DNA of 44,043 nucleotides. Source: an uncultured Eubacteriales bacterium. Lineage in GTDB: Bacteria > Bacillota > Clostridia > Christensenellales > Aristaeellaceae. The stretch is from NCBI GenBank assembly GCA_902777335.1, contig CACYTF010000022.1:1-44043 (forward strand). Reading direction: 5' to 3'. The notes under the pieces are model-generated. The model was given only the letters and a program-made list of their open reading frames with translations, was not told the origin of the DNA and ran no database searches. The position numbers and the translations under genes were made by a program. Positions 25,333 to 33,501 of the stretch are shown piece after piece (position 1 is the first letter of the stretch; each line of letters opens with the position of its first letter).

Positions 25333-26379
25333 TTATCCCTTCACCGCTCCGGCGGTGATGCCGTCCATGAACTGGCTCTGGGCCATGAAGAACACCACCA
25401 GCGACGGTATGATGGAGATCAGCGAGATCGCCAGCACGCGGTTCCAGTTGAAGCCGGAATCGCCGTCCATCGACAGCCGGACGAACAGCGTCGCCGGGTA
25501 GTTGGCGGGCGTCTTCACGTACAGCAGCGGGCCCATGAAGTCGTTGCTGCTCCACATGAACTGGAACAGCGCCGCGGACACCATCGCGGGCCACAGCATC
25601 GGCACCAGCACCAGCACCAGCGTCTTCATCACGCCGCAGCCGTCGATCTTGGCGGCCTCGTCCAGATCGCGGGGTATGCCGCGCATGAACTGGATCAGCA
25701 TGTACACGAAGTAGGTCTCCTGGGCGAACAGCGAGGGCACGATCAGCGCCAGGTAATGGGGGGAATCCACCCAGCCGAACTTGCTGTACATCAGGTACTG
25801 GGGGATGTTCAGCACCACCTGGGGCAAGAACAGCGTGCTCAGCAGCAGCGCGAACAGCATCTTGCGGCCGCGGAAGTTAAAGCGGCTGAAGCCGTAGGCC
25901 GTGACGGTGGAGGAGAGCACCGTGAAGATCACCCGGGGCAGCACATACTTGTAGGTGTTCAGCATGGCCTTCCAGATGTTGATGTCGCCGCCGTAGTCGT
26001 TCATGGCCGCCCTGTAGCCCTCAAACGTGGCGTGCCTGGGAATCAGGCCGATGGAGGTGAATATCTCCACGTTGTCCTTGAAGGTGGCGCCCACCATCCA
26101 CAGCAGCGGGTAGACCATCAGTATGCCCACGGCGATCAGTATCAGATAGCGCACCACCGTGGACAGCACGTGCCTGGCCTGGGTGGTGCTGCGGTTGTAA
26201 ATGATTCGATACAGCACCACGATCAGCACGAATATCCCCAGGAACAGGTACAGGTTCCGGTTCTGCGCCAGCGCGGCCAGAAGGCCCGTGGCCTCGGTGT
26301 TCACGTTGGCCATGCCGATCACGCCGCAGGCCGTCAGCGCCAGGCCGACGATCAGAAAGACAAGTATCGACGCGGACAT
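25333..26379 (-). CDS. Carbohydrate ABC permease (MalG type) with N-terminal extension
   Basis: This 348-residue CUT1 permease has a canonical MalG-like part from about residue 70: TM helices, then the EAA loop RDLDEAAKIDGCGVMKTLVLV and the terminal FMDGITAGAVKG. Residues 1-65 add two predicted TM helices (about 5-25 and 42-62) not usual in this family, whose members are normally near 280 residues. ATG at 26379 overlaps the upstream stop by one base (TGATG) and has GAGGGGGG 7 nt ahead. It is the third gene of the importer in the pectin cluster, and no ATPase gene follows. Confidence 0.9.
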   Translation of the reverse strand: MSASILVFLIVGLALTACGVIGMANVNTEATGLLAALAQNRNLYLFLGIFVLIVVLYRIIYNRSTTQARHVLSTVVRYLILIAVGILMVYPLLWMVGATFKDNVEIFTSIGLIPRHATFEGYRAAMNDYGGDINIWKAMLNTYKYVLPRVIFTVLSSTVTAYGFSRFNFRGRKMLFALLLSTLFLPQVVLNIPQYLMYSKFGWVDSPHYLALIVPSLFAQETYFVYMLIQFMRGIPRDLDEAAKIDGCGVMKTLVLVLVPMLWPAMVSAALFQFMWSSNDFMGPLLYVKTPANYPATLFVRLSMDGDSGFNWNRVLAISLISIIPSLVVFFMAQSQFMDGITAGAVKG

Positions 26380-27293
26380 CACTTGTCCCCCCTCTCATCG
26401 GAATAGTAGACCCACTTCTTCTGGGTGCTGAAGGAGATGGCGGTGAAGATCATCACGATCACGAACATGATCCAGGCCATGGCCGAGGACATGCCCACGT
26501 TGTACTCCGAGAAGGCGGAGTTGTACACGATCAGCGAGATCAGCGTCGTCGCGTTTCGCGGCCCGCCCTGGGTGATGATGTAGGGGCCGTTGAACTCCTG
26601 GAAGGCCTGCACCAGCTGGGTGACCAGGTTGTAGAATATGACCGGGGAGATCAGTGGCAGCGTGATCTTCACGAACTGCCGGCCGCTGGTGGCCCCGTCG
26701 ATGGAGGCCGCCTCGTACAGCTCCTCCGGCACGCCCTTCAGCGCCGCCAGGAACAGGACCATCGGCGAGCCGAACTGCCACACGCGCAGCAGGCAGATGA
26801 TGAACAGCGCCCAGGTCTTGTCGGCCAGGAAGTTCACGTTGTCCAGGCCCAGTATCGTCAGTATGCGGTTCACCACGCCGTCGTTCTTGAACATGGCGCG
26901 CCACAGCACCGCGATGGCCATGGACCCGCCCAGTATCGAGGGGATGTAGTAGGCCGTGCGGAACAGGCCCACGCCCCTGATCTTGAAGTTCAGTATGTAG
27001 GCGATGAACAGCGCGAAGGCCAGCTTCAGCGGCACTGTCATGAACGCGTAGATGAACGTCACCCGCAGCGCCTTCAGGTTCTTGGCCGTGGTGAAGGCCG
27101 TCACGTAGTTCTGTATGCCGATCCAACTGCCGCCCTTGAACAGGTTCCAGTCCGTAAAGCTGTAGTACAGCGATGACAGGAACGGATAGGCCTTGAAAAT
27201 CAGAAAACCGATCAGCCAGGGCATGATGAGTATGAACCCCCAATAGCCCTGCTCCAGCTTGGTGCGCCGCCTTCCGGGCCGGATGCTCTGCAT
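26379..27293 (-). CDS. Carbohydrate ABC permease (MalF type)
   Basis: This 304-residue CUT1 permease has about six TM helices (the first at about 19-38), the family segment FRTAYYIPSILGGSMAIAVL, and the EAA loop EELYEAASIDGATSGRQFVK. It forms the channel with the MalG-type protein encoded next. The ribosome site AAGGGGGAAG precedes the ATG. A stem-loop in the gap upstream separates it from the binding-protein gene. The substrate is inferred to be pectin-derived oligosaccharides because of the upstream enzymes. Confidence 0.92.
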   Translation of the reverse strand: MQSIRPGRRRTKLEQGYWGFILIMPWLIGFLIFKAYPFLSSLYYSFTDWNLFKGGSWIGIQNYVTAFTTAKNLKALRVTFIYAFMTVPLKLAFALFIAYILNFKIRGVGLFRTAYYIPSILGGSMAIAVLWRAMFKNDGVVNRILTILGLDNVNFLADKTWALFIICLLRVWQFGSPMVLFLAALKGVPEELYEAASIDGATSGRQFVKITLPLISPVIFYNLVTQLVQAFQEFNGPYIITQGGPRNATTLISLIVYNSAFSEYNVGMSSAMAWIMFVIVMIFTAISFSTQKKWVYYSDERGDK

Positions 27294-27323
27294 GCGTACT
27301 TCCCCCTTGACGTTTGCAAACGA

Positions 27324-27354
27324 TGGCCGAAGCGGACGGTCGCCGCTTCGGCCA
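27324..27354 (-). promoter_or_regulatory. Intercistronic stem-loop after the binding-protein gene
   Basis: Perfect 12-bp arms TGGCCGAAGCGG and CCGCTTCGGCCA enclose a 7-nt loop without a following T run, 18 bp after the binding-protein stop. It is consistent with mRNA 3'-end protection or partial termination. Confidence 0.6.
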
Positions 27355-27372
27355 GTGCCATCGGTGAATCGA

Positions 27373-28638
27373 TTACTTTGCCAGCACGGCGGTCACGCCG
27401 TCGTACAGCACCTGGGCCGCCTCTTCGACGGAGTAGTCCTTGTAGGACAGGCCCTCGAAGACCTCCTGATACACGCCGTCGGTGTTCTTCAGCGCGCCGT
27501 CCTCAAACTTGGGATCCAGCGGGAAGGAGCACCAGGCCAGGATCTTGCCGTTGGCCTCGGCCACGGTGGGATTGATCAGGCCCTCCTCCTTGCACAGGGC
27601 CAGGCCCTTGGCGGAGGCGGGGATGCCGTACTCGCTCTTGCGGGCGCGAATGCCTTCATCCTCGTTGTTCATGAAGTTGATCAGCTTCGCGGCCAGCTCG
27701 GCGTTCTGGGTGTTGCGGGAGATGGCGAAGGCGTGGGCCACCTTGGTGAAGCCGCCCTTGAACTCGCCCAGGTCGGTCAGCTCCTCGCCGACCACGAACT
27801 CCTGGCCCTCGGCCAGCGCGTTCTGGCACTTGGAAGCGGAGGTATCCCACTCCCAGACGCCGGCGTACTTGCCGGTGATCCACTTGTCGTTCTTGTCCAG
27901 GGAGTCCGCGCCGTCGCCGGCCAGGGTCTGGGCGGTGGGGATGACGTGGTTGTCCTCGAGGTCCTGGATCAGCTGGATGCCCTCGGCGATCTCCTCGACG
28001 GTGTAGTTCAGCGCGCCGTCCACGACCCAGGCCTTGCCGTACTTGCTCTCCAGCATGTAGACCATCAGGATCATCTTGTCATACGCGCCCAGCGCCAGCG
28101 GATAGTAGTCGTCGCCCAGCTTCTCCTGGAAGGTCTTGCCGGCCTCCAGCAGCGCCGCGTAGGTGGTGGGCAGCTCGACGCCCGCCTGGTCGAAGGTGGT
28201 CTTGTTCCAGTAGAAGATGCGGCCGGTCAGCGCGTTCGGCAGGGCCAGCAGCTTGCCGTTCACGGTGCAGGCATCCAGCATCGCCTGGCTCCACTGGGAC
28301 AGGTCGATGGTGTCGGCCATCTCGTTCAGATCCATGAAGTAGGACTCGCCGTTCTCATCCACGAAGGAGAACAGCCAGTTCCAGTTGACCATATCCACGT
28401 CCTCGGCATTGCCCGCGACGAAGGAGCCACTCATGGTCTCCTCCCAGCCGGACCAGGCCGCGTAGTGGGTCTTCACGGTGACGCCCTCGGCGGCCTCAAA
28501 GGCGGCGACGGCATTCTGGGTGGCCTCGTGGCGGGAATCTCCGCCCCACCAGGAAATGCTCAGTTCCTCGGCCACAGCGACGGCGGTGCAGGACAGCGCC
28601 AGCACCAGGCACAGCACAACAGCGATCAGTTTCTTCAT
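27373..28638 (-). CDS. Carbohydrate ABC importer substrate-binding protein (CUT1, SBP family 1)
   Basis: This 421-residue extracellular sugar-binding protein has a signal peptide, MKKLIAVVLCLVLALSC, then TAVAVAEE; the most likely cleavage is after AVA. A cysteine is present in LALSC but does not fit a lipobox well. The mature start LSISWWGGDSRHEATQNAV is typical of family 1 binding proteins. Start ATG at 28638 has AAGGAGAGGA upstream; an in-frame ATG at 28761 lies in the promoter and is rejected. It has its own strong promoter although it lies downstream of the pectin enzymes. A pectic oligosaccharide ligand is inferred from context. Confidence 0.9.
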   Translation of the reverse strand: MKKLIAVVLCLVLALSCTAVAVAEELSISWWGGDSRHEATQNAVAAFEAAEGVTVKTHYAAWSGWEETMSGSFVAGNAEDVDMVNWNWLFSFVDENGESYFMDLNEMADTIDLSQWSQAMLDACTVNGKLLALPNALTGRIFYWNKTTFDQAGVELPTTYAALLEAGKTFQEKLGDDYYPLALGAYDKMILMVYMLESKYGKAWVVDGALNYTVEEIAEGIQLIQDLEDNHVIPTAQTLAGDGADSLDKNDKWITGKYAGVWEWDTSASKCQNALAEGQEFVVGEELTDLGEFKGGFTKVAHAFAISRNTQNAELAAKLINFMNNEDEGIRARKSEYGIPASAKGLALCKEEGLINPTVAEANGKILAWCSFPLDPKFEDGALKNTDGVYQEVFEGLSYKDYSVEEAAQVLYDGVTAVLAK

Positions 28639-28711
28639 GTTCGTGTCCTCTCCTTGTCTGTTTCTTCCGGTCTTCTCCGGCATGTCAGGGCTTCCGCCCC
28701 CCAGGGAAAAT

Positions 28712-28727
28712 AGGTAATTTGTTACCT
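28712..28727. promoter_or_regulatory. Operator-like palindrome
   Basis: AGGTAA and TTACCT arms separated by 4 bp lie just downstream of the -10 box of the promoter at 28733-28761, at the expected transcription start. It is a plausible repressor site; no regulator gene is present in the window. Confidence 0.5.
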
Positions 28728-28732
28728 TAATT

Positions 28733-28761
28733 ATCATAACAAAATCGCAAAGCTTTGTCAA
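28733..28761 (-). promoter_or_regulatory. Strong promoter of the CUT1 importer
   Basis: On the minus strand, a consensus TTGACA (28761-28756), a 17-bp spacer and TATGAT (28738-28733) lie about 95 bp before the binding-protein start. This internal promoter lets the importer be expressed apart from the upstream enzyme genes. Confidence 0.85.
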
Positions 28762-28818
28762 TCGTTTTTCGCGATTCGATGGACAACTTTTACAAACTTG
28801 CAGACATTTTTAGCTGTG

Positions 28819-30351
28819 TCAATCCTTCTCATGGACAACTTCCGGGCCCTGTGCGCCGGTGACGCGCACATTGTCCAGCGTCAGGCGCTTTACAAAGCGG
28901 GCCACGACGCCGCGGCGCAGGCACGGCTCAACGCCGTCGGCCATCGCGGGCCGCATGGGGCGGGCGTCCGGGGCGAAGTCAAACGCGCAGTCCCGCAGCG
29001 CCACGTGCTCCACCGGGCGCTCCGGCAGGCCCAGCACATAGGCCGCGCAGGCCGCGCAGCCGGTGGCCGTGACGCGCTCGAAGGCGATCTCGCCGACCCG
29101 GGGCGTGGTTTCGTCCACGGGTCGGGGCGCGCGGGACTGGACCCATTCGGCGTGGCCGTCCGGGTCGCAGAAGTACAGGCAGTTGACCACCAGCGGGGCC
29201 TTCACCCGCTCCATCCGCACGTCCTCGAAGCGTATGCCGTCCACCACGCCGCGCTCGCCCCGCCCCCGGCGGGTCTTGACGCGCAGGCCCCGGTCGTTGC
29301 CCCGCATCAGGCAGTGGTGCACCCACACGTTCTTCACGCCGCCGGACATCTCGCTGCCCACGGTCACGCCGCCGTGGCCGTCCAGCATGGCGCACCAGGC
29401 GATCTCCACGTCCTCGCAGGGCCGGCGGTACTTCATGCCCATGTACAGCTTGCCGGACTTGATGGCGATGCAGTCGTCGCCCACCGAGAAGCGCGCGCCG
29501 TACACCCGCACGCCCCGGCAGCTCTCCGGGTCGAAGCCGTCGGTGTTGGGGCTGTCGGCGGGGGCCTCCACTGAGATGCCGTAAAAGCCCAGGTCCTCGC
29601 TGAAGCAGGGGTGCAGGTTCCAGGACGGGCTGTTGCGGAAGGTCAGGCCCTGCACGACGACGTTCCGGCAGTCGCGCAGGTACAGAAGCCGCCCCCGGAA
29701 CGCGCCCCGGGGCCGTTTGGGGTCGATCCACCAGTCCCCCGCCTGGGCACAGCCGTCCACCACGCCCTCGCCGATCAGCCGCACGTCCTCCACGCCGATG
29801 CCGTTCAGCGCCGCGGCGAAGCTGTCCAGCGGGTTGCCCTCCCAGCTGCCCAGCAGCGTCTCCCCGTCTCCGTCGGTGTCGGGGGTCGCGCCGGGCAGTA
29901 TCGGAAAGCGGCCTCGGTCGGTGATCAGCCGCAGCGCCGCGCCCCGCTTCAGCTCCAGCGTGACGTGGCTCTTCAAAAACAGCGGGCCGGTCCGGTAGTC
30001 CCCGGCATCCAGCAGCACCCTGCCCCCGGGCGGGCAGCAGAGTATCGCCGCCTGGAGGGCCGCGGTGTCGTCCTTCCTGCCATCCCCGGCGGCCCCGAAG
30101 CGGCGCGCGTTCAGCGTGCACTTCTCGGGGGCGGTGTGAAAGCGCAGTGCCTCCGGCGGCGCGCTGCCCCGCCGGACCTCCAGGCAGTAGTCGGTGTCCG
30201 GCCACAGGTCAAACAGCGTGGCCACCGAGCGGCGCTCCTCGCCCAGGTCCGCGCCGTTCAGCGTCAGGCGCGCGGGCGTTCCCGCAAAGTAGTCCCCCGC
30301 CCCGTCCAGCAGCACCGTGCAGCTGCGGGCGGTCACGCACAGGCGCCTCAC
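28819..30351 (-). CDS. GH28 polygalacturonase-type glycosidase, intracellular
   Basis: This 510-residue protein has an N-terminal FN3-like segment (about residues 1-75), then FGAAGDGRKDDTAALQAAI and a right-handed beta-helix. All GH28 active-site motifs are visible: SPNTDGFDP (Asp271), GDDCIAIKSG (Asp292/Asp293), DGHGG (His326) and LRVK (Arg357, Lys359). The family hydrolyses galacturonan or rhamnogalacturonan backbones. No signal peptide is seen, so it probably acts on imported oligomers, as exo-acting intracellular GH28 enzymes do. The GTG start at 30351 overlaps the upstream stop (GTGA). A longer ORF from 30390 would lie within the upstream gene and is rejected. Confidence 0.9.
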   Translation of the reverse strand: MRRLCVTARSCTVLLDGAGDYFAGTPARLTLNGADLGEERRSVATLFDLWPDTDYCLEVRRGSAPPEALRFHTAPEKCTLNARRFGAAGDGRKDDTAALQAAILCCPPGGRVLLDAGDYRTGPLFLKSHVTLELKRGAALRLITDRGRFPILPGATPDTDGDGETLLGSWEGNPLDSFAAALNGIGVEDVRLIGEGVVDGCAQAGDWWIDPKRPRGAFRGRLLYLRDCRNVVVQGLTFRNSPSWNLHPCFSEDLGFYGISVEAPADSPNTDGFDPESCRGVRVYGARFSVGDDCIAIKSGKLYMGMKYRRPCEDVEIAWCAMLDGHGGVTVGSEMSGGVKNVWVHHCLMRGNDRGLRVKTRRGRGERGVVDGIRFEDVRMERVKAPLVVNCLYFCDPDGHAEWVQSRAPRPVDETTPRVGEIAFERVTATGCAACAAYVLGLPERPVEHVALRDCAFDFAPDARPMRPAMADGVEPCLRRGVVARFVKRLTLDNVRVTGAQGPEVVHEKD

Positions 30352-32447
30352 GGCTCGCTTCTCCGGTACTCGGCCAGCGCCATCATCCACGGGCCCACGC
30401 CCTTGGCGTCGTCGGCCACCCGGGGCTCGCTCAGGTAGTAGGCCACGCTGCCGTCCCGCTTCTCGCCGGGGCCCAGGCCCGCCACCTTGCAGATGTCATT
30501 GAGGTGCCAGAGGCCGTCCGCGCCCCGGCGCAGCTTCAGCGCGGTCAGCGTCTCAAAGGCGCGTCGGGCGTCCCGAAGGTACTTCTCGCCGTCCAGCAGG
30601 CCCAGCCGCACGCCCTTCAGCATCGCGTAGAGCACCATGGCGCTGCCGGAGGTCTCGATGTAGTTGCCCTCGACTTCCGCCCGGTCGATCACCTGGAAGT
30701 ACAGGCCGGTCTCGGGGTCGCGCCAGCGGGCGATGCCGTCGATCGCCTCCACGAACAGGTCCCTGAGCGCGCGCCAGTGCTCGTAGAGCTGCCTGTCCAT
30801 CAGCTCCAGGCAGTCGATGAGGGCCATCAGGTACCAGCCCATGGACCTCAGCCAGAAGTTGGGCGACTTGCCGGTTTCCGGGTCCGCCCAGGGCTGCTTC
30901 CGGGCCATGTCGCAGGCGTGCACGTACAGCCCCTTCTCCGGCACGTACAGGTATTTGCGCACGTTCTTGAACTGCCCGGCGATGTCCGCGGCGTCCCGGC
31001 CCCCGCCGAAGCGGGCGTCGTACTCCGCCCGGAAGGGCTGGGCCATGTACAGGCCGTCCAGCCAGATCTGGTCCGGGTAGATCTCCTTGTGCCAGAAGTT
31101 GCCGCAGGCGCAGCGGGGATGCCCCTCCAGCCGCCGGGCGTGGAAGTCCGCCGCGCGGCGGTAGCGCTCGTCCCCGGTCTCGTCCAGGGCGAAGAACAGG
31201 ACCTTGCCGCAGTTGATCGAGTCGATGCTGTAGCCGTCCATCTGATAATTGGGGATCGTGCCGTCCGGCTCGACGAAGCGGGCCAGGTAGTCCAGCACAT
31301 AGGCCCGGCAGCGTTCGTCGCCGGCGGCCCGGTACAGGTCGGCGCAGCCCTTCAGCACGCAGCCGTCCTCGTAGTTCCAATAGCGCTTGTAGGGCTGATA
31401 CCCCTCCAGAAAAGACTCGATAAACGCGTTGACGCCCTCCATGCCGCATACCTCCACGCTTTCGTGTTTTTCGCCCTGAACCGGTTCCCAGCCGGAGAGC
31501 ACCGTCCGCACCGTGACGGCGCGGGCCTCCTCCTCCGTCAGGCGCTTTTGCATCGGGTGGCGCGAGGTCTGGTCCGCCCGCGCGCCGGTGGTGCCCCACT
31601 CGCCCAGGCGATCGGTGACCACCCGGATCTCGTCCCAGTCGGTAAAGCCCATCGGGCTGACGCGCTCGTCCATGTCGCAGCCGATGAACAGCGTGCGGGC
31701 GAAGGCGCGCCAGGGCCTTCCCAGGAAGCCCATGCCCGGTTCGCATTCGCCGGTGAGCCTGCAGCGGTGAAACACCAGGCCCCAGGGCTGGCCCTCGGCG
31801 GTGTTCGCCGCGGTGTACCAGCCGCCCCGGGCGTTCATGAACAGCGTGCAGCCCTCGAACCAGCAGCGGTAGGGGCCGAATATGAAGTCCACGTCGCCGC
31901 GGATCAGGCAGTTCTCAAAGTACTGCCGGCTGTGGGTCGGCGGGCAGTCGCACACGGAGGGCACGCGCTCCGCGTCGCAGGCATAGGGCGCAATGTCGTC
32001 CAGCACGTTCTGCATCACCGGCCCGCAGAACAGCGTGTCCTGGCAGGCGATGAAGTCGCAGTTCCGCCAGACGCCCCGGTCCCCGGCGGCGTACACCGCC
32101 ACCGCCTGGCCCACCCGGCGGCCGTCCCCGGCGTCGTTGCAGACGGTCAGGTTCTCCACGGTGATGTCCGGCGCGGCGGCCAGCAGCGCGAAGGACAAAA
32201 ATGTGGTCCTGGGCGCGCCGTCCGGGTTCAGCTGCCTGGCCCAGGCCGCGTGCACGATCACGGTGCCCTGCCGGGACTGACCCACCAGGCGCACGTTCGG
32301 CCGGTGGATCACCACCCGCTCCCGGTACTCGCCTTCGCGGATGAACAGCTCCGCCCCTTCCCGGTTGCCCTCCGGCAGCGCGTCGATGGCGGCCTGTACC
32401 GAGGTAAAGTCTCCGCTGCCGTCCTTGGCGACGGTGTATCTGATCAT
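30348..32447 (-). CDS. Fused pectin methylesterase (CE8) - unsaturated uronyl hydrolase (GH105)
   Basis: This 699-residue two-domain enzyme has an N-terminal CE8 pectinesterase (about residues 1-290) that starts YTVAKDGSGDFTSVQAAID. It has catalytic Asp137 (CQDTLF), Asp187 (VDFIFG) and Arg244 (LGRPWR). The C-terminal part (about 310-699) is an (alpha/alpha)6 GH105 domain with YSIDSINCGKVLFFAL, DQIWLDGLYMAQPF (Asp464 as likely general acid) and LRSMGWYLMAL. CE8 removes methyl esters from galacturonan. GH105 releases the 4,5-unsaturated uronic residue left by pectate or rhamnogalacturonan lyases. There is no signal peptide. Start ATG at 32447 overlaps the upstream stop (ATGA), with GAGGAGG ahead. 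Confidence 0.92.
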   Translation of the reverse strand: MIRYTVAKDGSGDFTSVQAAIDALPEGNREGAELFIREGEYRERVVIHRPNVRLVGQSRQGTVIVHAAWARQLNPDGAPRTTFLSFALLAAAPDITVENLTVCNDAGDGRRVGQAVAVYAAGDRGVWRNCDFIACQDTLFCGPVMQNVLDDIAPYACDAERVPSVCDCPPTHSRQYFENCLIRGDVDFIFGPYRCWFEGCTLFMNARGGWYTAANTAEGQPWGLVFHRCRLTGECEPGMGFLGRPWRAFARTLFIGCDMDERVSPMGFTDWDEIRVVTDRLGEWGTTGARADQTSRHPMQKRLTEEEARAVTVRTVLSGWEPVQGEKHESVEVCGMEGVNAFIESFLEGYQPYKRYWNYEDGCVLKGCADLYRAAGDERCRAYVLDYLARFVEPDGTIPNYQMDGYSIDSINCGKVLFFALDETGDERYRRAADFHARRLEGHPRCACGNFWHKEIYPDQIWLDGLYMAQPFRAEYDARFGGGRDAADIAGQFKNVRKYLYVPEKGLYVHACDMARKQPWADPETGKSPNFWLRSMGWYLMALIDCLELMDRQLYEHWRALRDLFVEAIDGIARWRDPETGLYFQVIDRAEVEGNYIETSGSAMVLYAMLKGVRLGLLDGEKYLRDARRAFETLTALKLRRGADGLWHLNDICKVAGLGPGEKRDGSVAYYLSEPRVADDAKGVGPWMMALAEYRRSEP

Positions 32448-33322
32448 TTCGCATCCTCCTCAATGGGCCGGTCCGCCCGCAGGCCTGCCCCGATGGCCTC
32501 CAGGCGCAGCCGCGCGGCTTCGGCGTTTTCAGGGTTGGTGTTCTCCAGCGTCATCGGCAGATCGCGCCGCTTCGCCAGAGCAAGCAGCGCGCCGTAGCGC
32601 ATGCGCCCGTCGCCGCAGGCCACGGGGCGCGGCCTGGATTCGCCCGGCGCGTCGATGAAGTCCTTCATGTGCAACACGCTCACCTTATCCCCCAGGCGGG
32701 CGATGGCATCGGCGATCACGGCGTCGGCGCGGTCCGTCATGTCGCTGGACAGCAGGTTCACCGCGTCCAGTATGATCGAGACGCTGTCCGAAGCCAGCGC
32801 CTCCAGCAGGCGCTCGGCCCGCTCGGGCGTCGATATGATGTGGTTGCACACCGGCTCGACGGCCAGCGCCGCGCCCTCCTCCTCGGCCCAGCGGACCACG
32901 GGGCGGACGCCGTTCACGAACAGCCGGAAGGCCTCCTCCGAGTCCAGGTCCGTTGCGCTTGCGCGCAGCGACGGCGCGGGCGGCGTCTCCGTGCCCACCA
33001 CGCCCGCGCCGATCGTGCGGCAAAAGCGCAGGTGCGCCCGGTAGACGGCCTGGGTGCGCTCCAGCGCCCCGGCGTCCGTATCCGCCAGGCTCAGGTAGCA
33101 CCCCAGCACCGCGCAGCCCATGCCGCGGCTTTCAAAGGCGGAACGCACCCGCTCCGCCAGCGCGCCGTCCGCCAGCAGCCGCGGCGCGTCGGGCATGGCA
33201 AAGCCGGGCAGCACCTTGCTCAGCGCCAGGTGGGCGCAGGCAAAGCCCTGGGCCTTCGCGAAGTCCAGCCGCTCCTCCAGCGTGCCGGGCGCGGTATCGT
33301 GCAGCCGTATGCCGATGTTCAC
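32444..33322 (-). CDS. Sugar isomerase/epimerase-like TIM-barrel protein
   Basis: This 292-residue xylose-isomerase-like TIM barrel has putative metal ligands in LAVEPVCNH (Glu), IILDAVNLL (Asp), VLHMKDF (His) and MTLENTNPE (Glu). Such proteins isomerise or epimerise sugars and uronates, but the substrate cannot be read from sequence. The GTG start at 33322 is preferred because GAGGGGG is 9 nt upstream and the protein then begins VNIGIRLHD. The in-frame ATG at 33340 overlaps that ribosome site. It is the first gene of the pectin operon and is coupled to the CE8-GH105 gene by a 4-bp overlap, so a role in uronate handling is inferred. Confidence 0.8.
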   Translation of the reverse strand: MNIGIRLHDTAPGTLEERLDFAKAQGFACAHLALSKVLPGFAMPDAPRLLADGALAERVRSAFESRGMGCAVLGCYLSLADTDAGALERTQAVYRAHLRFCRTIGAGVVGTETPPAPSLRASATDLDSEEAFRLFVNGVRPVVRWAEEEGAALAVEPVCNHIISTPERAERLLEALASDSVSIILDAVNLLSSDMTDRADAVIADAIARLGDKVSVLHMKDFIDAPGESRPRPVACGDGRMRYGALLALAKRRDLPMTLENTNPENAEAARLRLEAIGAGLRADRPIEEDAK

Positions 33323-33360
33323 GGGCGCATTCCCCCTCATACAGGCGGTCTTCTGTGAAA

Positions 33361-33389
33361 AGTATATCAAAACCGGGCCGCGATGTAAA
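33361..33389 (-). promoter_or_regulatory. Promoter of the pectin enzyme operon
   Basis: On the minus strand, TTTACA (33389-33384), a 17-bp spacer and TATACT (33366-33361) lie about 40 bp before the first gene. Confidence 0.8.
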
Positions 33390-33439
33390 GCCGCGCCGCC
33401 CGTTTACGATTATTTAATCGGTAAATCCGCCCAAGGGGA

Positions 33440-33468
33440 TTGCCACAGCCCCGGAAATGGGCTATCGT
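33440..33468 (+). promoter_or_regulatory. Probable promoter of the aminopeptidase gene
   Basis: TTGCCA (33440-33445), a 17-bp spacer and TATCGT (33463-33468) lie 33 bp before the start. It is divergent from the pectin operon promoter, with about 50 bp between the two -35 elements. Confidence 0.5.
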
Positions 33469-33501
33469 TATAGGGACAAAAAGTTTGACGGAGGCAATTT
33501 C

